The translations under genes were made by a program, and so were the position numbers. A stretch of 64,000 nt of DNA from positions 42,021,880 to 42,085,879 of the forward strand of contig CM036197.1 of assembly GCA_020631735.1 (NCBI GenBank), read 5' to 3'. Of this stretch, positions 21,354 to 32,132 are shown in pieces; within the stretch, counting starts at the first letter, position 1, and each line of letters opens with the position of its first letter. This stretch comes from Saccharum officinarum. Its lineage: Eukaryota > Streptophyta > Magnoliopsida > Poales > Poaceae. The notes below the pieces were generated by a model. The model was not told the origin of the DNA. It saw nothing but the letters and a program-made list of their open reading frames with translations, and did no database searches.

Positions 21354-23317
21354 AACAAACAGGTCCAGAATAATTGGGTTTTTTTAGTCGGCTCCCCACC
21401 TTGCTGTCAGATGAAAAAGACCCTCGGCGCTACGCTGCGGTAAAACCAAAAGTTTTGACGGTGACCACCGGCTCTTCTGCCCCGTATTTCTACTCTCCGG
21501 TCCTTGAGATGTGGAAGAGATTTCTAGTTGTTCTTGGTCAAACGAAGCTAAATTTAGTTAAGATTGTAGAAAGAAATGATAAAAATTACGGTGTCAAATG
21601 ATCTTCATCAGGCTCTTTCAATGTGGCCTTTCAAATCGATGTGGTACGTGTTACTAGTCTCTTTCTATGTGGCCTTTCAGGCTGGGCGCTCAAGAAGTTC
21701 ATTTGAGCCCGGAGATTACCGGGCATACGAGAATGACCAGGCTCTCTCGTTACCAATTATACCATGCACAGTCTTGTTTTATTATTGGATTGGATTCACA
21801 AGCCACATGACACTTGACTCCATGACTTAGAAACATAACGAACTGCACAAGCGATCGATAATGAAGCCGTACTACCAAAGACGTGTTCTCTCGACCTGAG
21901 CCGTGTTTAGTTCGCCCAATTTCGGCCCTCCAAAATCTGCACAGTGGATTCTTCCACACTGTAGCATTTCGTTTGTATTTTGTGAATTTTTGTCCAAACA
22001 TTGACTAATTAGGCTTAAAAGATTCGTCTCGCAAAGTATAACTAAACTGTGCAATTAATTTTTAATCTCATCTACATTTAGTACTCCATACATGTGCCGA
22101 TATTTTGATGTGATGGAGAATCTTCTTTTTGCATAGTGAAATTTGGGGAAAAATTTAGGATCTAACAGGGCCCAATAACGTATGTCACGTCCCGTCGAGT
22201 GAGGCGTAGTGCGTGCCACGTCTGTGAGAAGACTCTCAACCTCAGTCTGCTGGTGAAATAACGACAGCGCGACTCTCCGGTTTTCCAAGTTTCACAAAGA
22301 CGTATTTTTGAGCTGTTTTTCCCTGTGATATTAAGATTGAGATTGAAACTCTATCCTATAAATAAACATCTTCGAAAAAACCCAGGTGTCACATATTGAG
22401 AGCGACAAAATCACTATAAATAACCTAACCAGGTAAGCTACATCTAGTTTGTATATATATATTTGAACTATTTAGCATCTAAGATCTAGCATGGACACGA
22501 ATAGCCATATACTTGAGCAAAAGTTAGACTAGACCTGCAAAAGGTCAAACTGAATTTTGATTCTAGGTTTAGTTTGTAGCCATGTTCGCTTGAACTGCTT
22601 TTCAGTCAACGAATAGTGTTTTTCTCTCACAGCAAATCAGCATAAGTATCAGCATAAGCTAAATTTCAGCATAAGCGAACATAGGGTGTGTTTAGTTCAG
22701 CTTTTGAAAAGCGCTTCTATTACGAAAAGCATAACACATCCAAACATATTAGTTCAATGTCTAAATCCGTTCTTTGTGCAAGTTTGAACATGTTATCTCA
22801 GGCCCGGCTTAGGTTTCATGCGCTACCTATGAGTTTTTTTTTTATAAGAGTAGATAGAATTAGTGTTTTGGTCAGGTTTAAATTAAACTTTTTCTTTTTG
22901 TAGATAGTAATACCTCTGTCTTGGTTTATGATCTAGACTCGAGATACGACACCAACATCAAGGCGTGGAGGATGGAGGTTTGAGAGGCAGAGAGCATGAG
23001 GGCCCTCACTAAGGCCAACAATGAGACGGTGCTCCATCCGTTTAAAAATAATGAAATTTTTTAAAGAGTCAATCAAACAATATTAAAGCTGATCAAATGT
23101 ATAAAAAAATATACGTAAAATAACATCACTAGACTAACTATGAAATATATTTTAAAATAAATTTATTTAAAAATACAAATGTTGATGGATAGTGGTATTC
23201 ACGAAAAATCCTTCCGATAGTAGAAGAGGTCCGTTGCTGCCTGCCTGCTTGGTTGATATAAACTTGATAGGAAAAAAAAAAATAAAAACATGTCATCCTC
23301 TTTTTATGCTAACATGT
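21354..23317. other. Intergenic, MITE-bearing
   Basis: Holds a Tourist/PIF-like MITE at about 21902-22172 (reverse orientation, CGTGTTTAGTTCGCCC to AACAGGGCCC), a 100-bp TGTTCGCTT element at 22583-22682, and an eroded Stowaway-like piece starting CTCCATCCGTTTAAAAATAA at 23033. No gene recognised. Confidence 0.5.
22583..22682. mobile_element. 100-bp MITE, ATGTTCGCTT family
   Basis: Inverted ends ATGTTCGCTTGAACT and TAAGCGAACAT bracket AATAGTGTTTTTCTCTCAC and CTAAATTTCAGC. Related copies lie at about 26098-26211, 26934-27033, 34605-34706 and 34873-34968. Confidence 0.7.
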
Positions 23318-23318
23318 A

Positions 23319-23574
23319 CTACCTCCGTCCTCAAAAGAATGCAATTCTAGCACAGTATCATGTTTTACTACCTTAAGTTTGACCAATTATAGATACAAAT
23401 TTATCCATGTTTATGATATCAAAAAATATCATCAGATTAATTACGAAATGTATTTTTATAATAAATTAATTTAAAGACATAATTGTGAATATTATTCACT
23501 AAAAACTTAGTCAAACATAAACCACTTTTCGTGACACTCAACCCATAGTTGCATTCTTTTCAGGATGGAGGTAG
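23319..23574. mobile_element. Stowaway MITE, about 256 bp
   Basis: Ends CTACCTCCGTCCTCAAAAGA and CTTTTCAGGATGGAGGTAG are inverted copies, with TA at the borders and further pairing (AATGCAATTCTAG versus GTTGCATTCTTTT). Confidence 0.8.
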
Positions 23575-23806
23575 TACGAACTTGGCATGAATGAATTTTT
23601 TTAGCCTTCAAGGAACAGAGGGTAATCCAGTTTTTCTCAGGATGTGCGGTTTGGAAAACGTGCATCGCGGACCTTCTTCACTTTGTCCTTCAGGTCTCAA
23701 CTTGGTCGCTTCATGTTCAGTGCACAAAGATTGTTTATGATTTATGAACCTCTCATGCTAGTCCTTCAATAGTAACTGCTAGTGTGTTGAGTGGGTATTT
23801 TGCTCA

Positions 23807-25100
23807 ATGAATTACGTGAATGAACAAGTTTACAAATACGGGACTGCTAACGCTCGCACGTTACTCCGGACACCCACGCCCGGACGCCCGTGTTGCCCAC
23901 CGTCTCCTGCGTGCCGCACTCGCTCGCGCCAGCACATCTCCGCCAGCGTGACCCCGGACATCTCCCGCGCCGCTCGGACATCGCCCGCGCCACTAGAGTG
24001 TGCACGAGGACCACTCGTGCCCCCTCCCACTTCTCACGTGCGTTCCCATATGCAACGTCCGGTCTAGTTTTAAAACATAAAGATATAATATTTGCAACAT
24101 ACGTCTAAAGACATATGAAACATTCGAGACATGTTTCTGAAACACTTGCAAAAGTACCTGGAAAACACTTGAAAAAACATTGCAAAACATACGCAACATC
24201 CAGATAAAATACTTACAGCATATGTGTAAAATGTATACAACATCCAGATAAACACACTTGCAACATATATCTGAAAAAACAGATGAAACATAGAGAACAA
24301 AAGCTTGCAACATACATATACAACTATTGCAACATATGCAATATCTCAATATGCTTTTGCAACATCCGCATGAAACAATTACAACATACCTCTAAAACAT
24401 CCAAAATATTTGCAATGTACACTTGCAATATACACGTTCAGCGCAACATCTCTTTGCTGGTTGGGAGAAATAGAGGCTCGTCGACATTTCAAGTTCATCG
24501 GTGTAGAGCTCGCGCGGTGACATGGAGCGACCGACTAGGGGGGCGCGATGCCTTCGCCGCATTACAGCTGCGCTCTGCGCCCCGCCACAGGCCCCTTGAG
24601 GCGCCATGAGAGTGGGATCAGGATCCACACGAGAGAGGGTGCCTGCCGCTGCCGCCATCGGTGGGAGAAGGGAGGTGGCTTGTTGCCACCGCCACCATTG
24701 AGGAGAAGAAAGGGAATTGCGGCAGAATCAATAAGCAAGGAGGAAGCGCCGCTAGAGGGGAAGGAAAGGGAACACTGACGTTGGGAGAGGGATGGCCACC
24801 ACGGCCGCGGTTGGAATGGGGCAAGGCGCCGGGATCACCTTTCGGGGTGGGGAATGGCATATCGGCACCGCCGCGGCGAGTTGCAGCCCCTTGGCCTCGA
24901 TCGCGTGGGGTGGAGAGAACCTTGTCTTTCCGTTTGGATAATGGAGGCAGCAGGATAAGGCTAGAGACGTTGCTAGACCGTTGGGGTGGTGTCGCAGCCC
25001 GCGAACACGACCTCCAGTCGGACGCTTTGACTAGAGAATTTCTAAGACGGTTTATGAACACTTTTTTACCTGTTAATTTTTTAAGCAACACTTTTTTACC
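23807..25100. other. Unclassified repeat: GC-rich flanks around a GCAACAT-rich AT core
   Basis: From 24060 to 24450 a motif GCAACAT(A/C) or ACAACAT recurs about nine times at irregular 20-60-bp spacing. GC-rich segments with open frames but no recognisable domain lie on either side (23830-24050 and 24480-25020). It resembles the interior of a non-autonomous grass transposon with captured DNA, but I found no convincing inverted ends. Confidence 0.4.
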
Positions 25101-25200
25101 TGTTATTAATCATCAACCACTTGCAAGCCTAGGAACGCAAAGCTAACATTAATAATTTTAATTCCTTATTAAATCATGTAATACTGGAACTGTTTATATA

Positions 25201-25461
25201 CTCCTCCGTATCGAATTTAGAAGTCGTTTTGGACAAGGTTTGGATCAAACATTAGGAATATAAATCATCAATAACTTTTAAGTTGTTAAGTTTGCAAATA
25301 TAAAAATTATATGAATAAATTTGTCTTGAAAAATACTTTCATAAAAGTATACATATATCACTTTTTTATAAATATTTTTTATAAAAATAAGAGGTCAAAG
25401 TTGTGTTTTGGAGACCGTATAGCTGTCCTAAACGACTTCTAAATCCGATATGAAGGAAGTA
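25201..25461. mobile_element. Stowaway MITE, about 261 bp
   Basis: Ends CTCCTCCGTATCGAATTTAG (left) and TCTAAATCCGATATGAAGGA (right) are inverted copies, and the pairing continues inwards (AAGTCGTTTTGGAC versus GTCCTAAACGACTT). Flanked by TA. Confidence 0.85.
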
Positions 25462-25567
25462 TATTTAATTCAAGTCGTCCAATATCCTGCTCTGCCACAT
25501 CCTTATTCGCTACTCTCTCTGTCCAAGAAAGACCGTAGTTGTAGGATTTGAATTTTTTTCTCACAAA

Positions 25568-27056
25568 AGATCAAGGCTGCGTTTAGTTCGCGAAAAGAAA
25601 AATTTTAAGTGTCACATCGGATGCGTTGGAAGGATATCGAGAGGGGTTTTTAGATACTAATAAAAAAAACAAATTACAGAAAACCGTGAGACGAATCTAA
25701 TGATACTAATTAATCCATCATTAGCACATGTTGGTTACTATAGCACCTAAGGCTTTTTATGGACTAATTAGGCTTAAAAGATTCGTCTCGTGATTTTTCT
25801 GAGAATTATACAATTAATTTTTTTCATCTACGTTTATTTCATGTATATATCTTAATATTCGATGCGATCGGTCGAGTCAAAAATTTTTGGCAGCTTAAAC
25901 CTTCTAGGACGTGTCAAGTCACTGACTCGCAAAAGCCTGTAAGTACATCCATTCCAGCACCGTACGCTGAACAATAAAGAGCGTGTTTAGTTCAAAAAAG
26001 CGAACCAAAAAATACTACAGTACCTGACACGTTAAAATCTTACGGCCCATCCATGGAGTATTAAATATAGATGAAAGAAAAAAAACTAATTACCACCCTG
26101 TTGGTTTGGACTTATCAGCAGAATCAGCAGCCATCCAGCAGTGTTTTTCTCCCACAACAAACCAGCGAACAGTACTTTCAGCACAATAAACCAGCGAAAC
26201 GAACAGGGTGTACGTAGTTTAGTTATAAATCACGAGACAAATCTTTTGAGTCTAATTAGTTCATGATTAGACACAAATTACCAAATAAAACGAAAAGTGC
26301 TACGGTCCGAACTTTTTCACGAGCAAAACAACCCAAAAAAAATATCTAGGCAACTTCAGCAAGGACACGTGGCCAGCCTCTCCTCCACTGGTTTCTCTCA
26401 TGCACGGATGCTAGCCTCTCCCATCCACTCGTTTCTCCCGTGCACGGAACGCTGGGACTGGAACTCGACTGGAACAGGTCAAGCCATAGAGTATTTAGGG
26501 CACGTTTAGATCCCAAAATCATTCAAAATATTTTATATAGTAACCGTCACATCAAATCTCTGGACGTATACATAAAGTATTAAATATAGATAAAAAATAA
26601 TTAATTTTACTTTTACATTGGTTTGCGTGCCCAATCCTACGACGGCGGCTGTGTTTAGTTTTTGAATTTGGAGTGTCAAATTTTACTGTAGCGATGCTAT
26701 AGTATTTCGTTTGTATTTGGTAATAATTATCCAACCGTTGATTAATTAGGCTCAAAACGTTCGTCTCGCAAAGTACAACCAAACTGTACAATTAGTTTTT
26801 GATTTTATCCACATTTAGTACTCCATGTATATAACGCAAGTTTAATGTGACGGAAAATCTTTTTTTTATAGTGCACTTTTCAATGGAACTAAACACAACC
26901 TACGGTCTTTCTGTGACGGAGGGAGTACTGTTGGCTGTCACACGTTCGCTTGAGGTTTTAGCCGCTTATTTTCAGCAAGCTAGCAGAGTTTTTCTTTCAC
27001 ATAAATCAGCTAACAATATTTTCAGCTGCTGAGCGTGACGCACAATGTTCGGCTTA
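25568..27056. mobile_element. Cluster of Tourist/PIF-like MITEs with nested 100-bp elements
   Basis: Successive pieces start or end in (G)CGTGTTTAGTT and carry the family interior (GAGACGAATCTAATG, TTAGGCTTAAAAGATTCGTC, GTGCTACGGTCC): about 25568-25910, 25981-26310 (interrupted by a TTTTTCTCCCACAACAAACC element at 26098-26211), 26497-26625 and 26648-26905. A further 100-bp TTCGCTTGAGG element lies at 26934-27033. No gene recognised. Confidence 0.6.
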
Positions 27057-29227
27057 GGGCGTGTTTAGTTTAAAGTTTTCAGGATATATTAGCACATGTG
27101 TAACTATAATAATTAGTGTCTAATTATAGACTAATTAGATTTAAAAGATTCATCTCACAAAATATATATAAACTGTGTAATTATTTATCTTTTATTTATA
27201 TTTAATGCTTCTAGTATGTCTCTAAATATTTGATGGGATAAAATATAAATATTTTAGGTGAAAACTAAGGGTGTGTTTGGTTTGGTTTTGTTAAAGTTTA
27301 ACACCCATCACATTAATGTTTCCTCAAATGCATGGAGTACTAAATGTAAACTAATTGCATGTATGTCGGCACAGATTAGGAGTAATTTACGAGACGAATC
27401 TATTAAGCCTAATTAGTCCAAGATTAGAAACTTTTTGTCAAATAAGACGAAAGTGCTACAGTGTTTGTTAAACTTTAACACCCCAAATCAAACACCCCTA
27501 AGACTACCCGCAGTGGGTACTCTAAAACGATACTCTAAAGCTTTAAAATATGAATATAGAGTAAAAACTGATGCACTGGGTACTCTAAAACGATACTCTA
27601 TCCTTTCTCTCACTCTATATTTAGAGTAGTACAGTGCTTACTCTATACTCTATAGTGGCGGGCTCCACTAGCTAAACAAAGGAAAAAAAATGCTATAACT
27701 CACAAACCAAAAATCCAAATTAAATTTCGATTGCACTATTAAATTCGTCTCAATAAATCCTTCAAAACTAGATCACACATGGATGTATTTAGATAAAGTG
27801 ACAAGTGGGTCCACAGTGGATAGAGTGGATAGAGGATGATATAGAGGATGGATGAGTGCGGGAGAATTGAGTATAGAGGAGAGAATCTTGCTGACTAGGA
27901 CGTATAAAGGATAAATATAGAGGTCCATGAGTGCAGATAGTCTAAGGCTATCTGCGCTCGTGGTACTTTAAATTCATCCTCTATACATTCTAGTCATCAA
28001 GATTCTCTCCTCTATACCAAATTCTTCCGCACCCATCTATCCTCTATATCATCCTCTATCCACTGTGGGTCTACTTGTCATTTTATCTAAATATATCCAT
28101 GTGAGATCTAGTTTTGAAGAATTTATTGAAACGAATTTAATGGTGCAATCGAAATTTAATTTGGTGTTTTAGTTTGTGAGTTATAACTTTTTTTTAGCTA
28201 GACGAAAAAAGTAACAGCAGCAGCAGGACCCACACCTGCCCCCTCTCTCTCCTGTTTTGGCGTGGAAAAGCAGTAGCAGCGGGGCCCGTGCAGCTTTTAG
28301 CGTTCCTCCGGTCCTTCAAATTTGAACATCTGTGTCATCCGGAAGGCTAGCGCACCATGTACCGGAGCCGTTGCAGCCGTGAATTCCGCTACGTGCTACT
28401 CAGTGCGATTTATAGACCGTGAGTGCAAATAGTCTAAGGCTATCTGCACTCATCCACCTCTATTTCTATCTCTAAAAAGAAATATTCTATCTTAGTCATC
28501 GAGATTCTCTACTCTATATCCATTTCTTTCGCACCCGTATTATCTCTATCCCATACTCTATACCTACTATTCCATATTTTATTCCCCTCTCTCCCCCCTT
28601 CTCTCTCCCCAACTCTCTCTTTCTCTCCTGCTACATTGTTTGGCGTACCTGCACAGTGCATCTCTAGGCATAGCGCGCGTACCGCCCGACCGCTACACGC
28701 CCGTGCGTGATACAGGCGCGCGGTGCGGGCGCGCGCACGCTACGCCTGGCGTAGCGGCCGGTTTGGCGGTCTGCGGTGCCGACAGCCTAAGACTACCCGC
28801 AGTGGGTACTCTAAAACGATACTCTAAAGCTTTAGAGTATGAATATAGAGTAAAAACTGCTGCACTGGATACTCTAAAATGATACTATATCCTTTCTCTT
28901 ACTATATATTTAGAGTAGCACAGTGTTTACTCTATACTCTATACTGGCGGGCCCCACTAGCTAAACAAAGGTAAAAAATGCTATAACTCATAAACCAAAA
29001 ATCCAAATTAAATTTCGATTGCACCATTAAATTCGTCTCAATAAATCCTTCAAAACTAGATCACACATGGATATATTTAGATAAAGTGACAAGTGGGTCC
29101 CATAGTAGATAGAGTGGACAGAGGATGATATAGAGGATAAATGGGTACGGAAGAATTGAGTATAGAGGAGAGAATCTTGCTGACTAGGACGTACAGAGGA
29201 TGAATATAGAGGTCCATGAGTGCGGCT
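27057..29227. mobile_element. Multimer of six MITEs joined through shared TAA trinucleotides
   Basis: In order: a Tourist-like piece (27057-27265), TAA, a second MITE (27269-27498; ends GGGTGTGTTTGGTTTGG and AAATCAAACACCCC), TAA, then four members of the TATCTGCACTC family at 27502-27942, 27946-28433, 28438-28787 and 28791-29225 in alternating orientation. Each boundary is a single TAA with one element's end on each side. Copies 27502-27942 and 28791-29225 are close relatives (both GACTACCCGCAGTGG starts). The 28438-28787 unit has a GC-rich interior. Confidence 0.75.
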
Positions 29228-29764
29228 AAGCAGCCCTACCTTAAAAGTAGTAGAGTACAGTGCAGACGCGCTTCTCCACCACAGCTGCACTGGCAGCAGC
29301 TAGGCTATAATCAGCAGATTTCTGGTTCCTGCTAAAAAAAGAAAAAAGAAAAAGGAAAAAGGAAAAAGGAACGGTCTCGATAGGATCTAGTAGATCAGCA
29401 GATTTCTGGTTTATTTTTATCCTAAAGCAGAAACTGAACCACGTGCTCGATCCCGATCACGTTCACGTCGTCCAGAATGACTCGACCGGCCGGCCGCGAA
29501 CCGTTTCGGCGGGCAACCACCCCGCACCATCAGTGTCCTCTCTGTTGGCCTCGCGTTCGGTTGATCGGTTCGGTTCGCTTGCCTGATCAGGCAGGGCTGA
29601 AAGCAAGAGAAGAAAATACTATTATTCTTTTTTAAAAAAAGTACGGCCTACAACACGTGAACAGGGCCGGGCCGGCATGGGCTTGGGCAGTTGGGCACGG
29701 CACCGGGCGGGCGCGTCTGGCGAGTGCAAGGTAGCGATCGATGCGCAGTCCGTCTGGTCTAGAC
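29228..29764. other. Intergenic, no gene seen
   Basis: Contains a short AAAAAGG-type repeat near 29335-29370 and GC-rich sequence without coding features. The phrase GATCAGCAGATTTCTGGTT occurs twice (about 29310 and 29395). Confidence 0.4.
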
Positions 29765-30298
29765 ATGACAACGGCTACCCGAAATCCAAGTACCAGACGG
29801 ATATAGAATGAATTTTCTATCTATAGATGTGTTATTGGACAAAATCCTATACCCATCGAGAATGACGGTTACGGGTGCGAGTGTATATTACCATACCCAC
29901 ATACCCGCGGATAAGACATACTCGTAAAAATAACTAGCCAACCTCAGTTATTTTAGCGCATATAAGTCATGAATTTGGCCGATTGAGACATCCACTATAT
30001 TTCCAGTAGATTGCCTTTGTTGTAATGATGCTAATAATATTTGTTAGCATGTTTGTAACTTGTTGGAAGCTTAGAATGATTTATTTTTGCACGTGACTAT
30101 TTGATATTTTTAGGTAATTTTCGGGTATGCTATCGGGTACGGGTTACCCATCGGGTGAGAATTATCCGGCAGGTATGGGTATGGAACTATTTTTTTATCC
30201 GCATGCGGGTACAGATAAACCGACAAATAAAATTTTATGGGTACAAGTATAGGTACGGATGGACACTTCCCGTCGAGCATGTACCCGTTGCCATCTTA
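29765..30298. mobile_element. Non-autonomous element with GGCAACGGGTAC-type ends
   Basis: Left end GACATGACAACGGCTACCCG is inversely repeated at the right end (CATGTACCCGTTGCCATC). The interior is rich in TACCC/GGGTA motifs (ACGGGTTACCCATCGGGTGA), a composition typical of a common grass repeat. No coding sequence. Confidence 0.6.
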
Positions 30299-31055
30299 GG
30301 CCTTGTTTAGTTGCCAAAAATTTTGGCAAAATGCAACTGTAGTATTTTCGTTGTTATTTGGCAATTAGTGTCCAATCATGGTCTAATTAGGCTTAAAAGA
30401 TTCGTCTCGTCCATTTCGTCTAAACTGTGTAATTAGTTTTATTTTTTATCTATATTTAATGCTTCATGCATACGTCTAAAGATTCGATGTGACGGAGAAT
30501 CTACTGTTCTTTTGTAAAATTTTCTAGGCCTCGTTTAGATGAGAGAATTGGGAAGAAAAACACTGTATCAGAATTCCTGTAGCATTTCGTTTGTATTTGG
30601 TAAAAAATATCCAAATTTTAACTAACTAGGCTTAAAATGTTCGTCTCGCAAAGTACAACAAAACTGTGCAATTAGTTTTTGATTTTATTAACATTTAGTA
30701 CTACATACATTTGCCAACATTTTAATATGATGGAGAATCTTCTTTTTGCATAATGAAATTTGGGGAGAATCGGGCAACTCAACGAGAGCCTACATCTAAA
30801 CTGGGCCCATGTTTAGATCATCTCAAAATTCCAAGTTTTTTCACTCTCTCTCCGTCACATCAATTTTTAGCTGCTTGCATGGAGTACTAAATGTAGGTAA
30901 AAAAAATATCTAATTACACAGTTTAGTTCAAAATCACGAGATGAATCTTTTGAGCCTAGTTGGTCTACGATTGGACAATATTTGTCAAAAAAGACGAAAG
31001 TGGTACTATTCATCAGGTTGAAAAAATCTTCAATCTTTACAAGCCCTGGGCCTTA
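30299..31055. mobile_element. Three adjacent Tourist/PIF-like MITEs
   Basis: Starts at 30299 (GGCCTTGTTTAGTTGCC, after TTA), about 30528 (GGCCTCGTTTAGATGAG) and about 30805 (GGGCCCATGTTTAGATC). Each carries the interior motifs TTAGGCTTAAAA(G/T)(A/T)TTCGTCTCG or GAGATGAATCTTTTGAGCC. Confidence 0.65.
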
Positions 31056-31393
31056 GTCTGGTCGTTCCAACCGACAGGCCAGTACAGATAACAGCAGCAG
31101 CCGCGAAGGGAGCTGCGCGTGGCGACGTGTGCCAGTACTACACTACTGTGTCGTCGTTACGGCTAGTGCTAGCTAGTTGTTGACTCCGGATACCTGCGAT
31201 CCCCAGTAGTCCGTGACCCGTCACCACTCGTGCTAGACGAGATCACGAGAAGATCACGAGACCGTGACCCGTCACCATCCCCAGTAGTCCGGCCAGGCGG
31301 CAAGTGCGCCACTGCGCTGTGCAGAAAGACGAGTGGTGCTCGACGGCTCATGTGCCCACGGACAGGAGCTCACTCTTGCGCCGTCGTGGGTAA

Positions 31394-32132
31394 CCTGGGA
31401 AAAAATAAAAATCGAACCAAAATAACCGTAACATAAACCAAACCAGCCAAAACCGAAAATTTTGGTTCTTAATTCTCAGAAACCAAAATATTATCGGATA
31501 ATTCAGTTCTGGACCTCGGTTAACCGAAGAACCGAATCTATGCATTTGGCCCAATAGCAAAAGAGGTCTAACCCACGTACCAACCCTAGAGATATGACAC
31601 AACCTCCTCACCTCCTATCCCCACCGCCCAGGCGCCCATCCTAGTATTCCCCGTCCCCAGTACCACGACGCCTCCACCTCTGCGCATCATGCAGCTGCGC
31701 TCACCTGAGTAAACTGGAGCATGGAGGCGAGCCACCGCCTGCCCTGGAGGCCGAGGCATCGAGCTGCTACCGCTCACCGCCTACGCAAGCGTCCGTAGGT
31801 CGCGCTGTTGCGGGGCTTGGAATGGAGCCCTCCACCACCGCCTGCTCCTGCCTGGAGTCCTCCTTCGCCGCTTCTGCTGTCGACGAGGGTCGAGGAGTGT
31901 CGGATCTGGAGAAGGGGCGACAGCTGCCGTGTTTTTTCTCGATTTTTTTTCTTCTGTTTCGCTGTTGTAATGGATGGCTTGGTCGGTTCGGTCCAAACCG
32001 AACTAACCGAGACCGAAATTCCTCAGTTCCTAGTTTTCTTACTAACCGATCAATTCCCAATTTTCTGCTAACCGAATTTCATATAGAACCGAGAAACCGA
32101 ACCGATCGGTTTCGGTTAACCGAATGCCCAGG
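31394..32132. mobile_element. AACCGAACCG-type element with a GC-rich interior
   Basis: Outer ends are CCTGGG and CCCAGG. Inside each lie arrays of AACCGAA/TTCGGTT motifs in inverted orientation (31410-31530 and 31980-32120). The middle (31560-31960) is GC-rich with open frames on both strands and no domain. No target duplication was found, so the limits are provisional. Confidence 0.5.
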
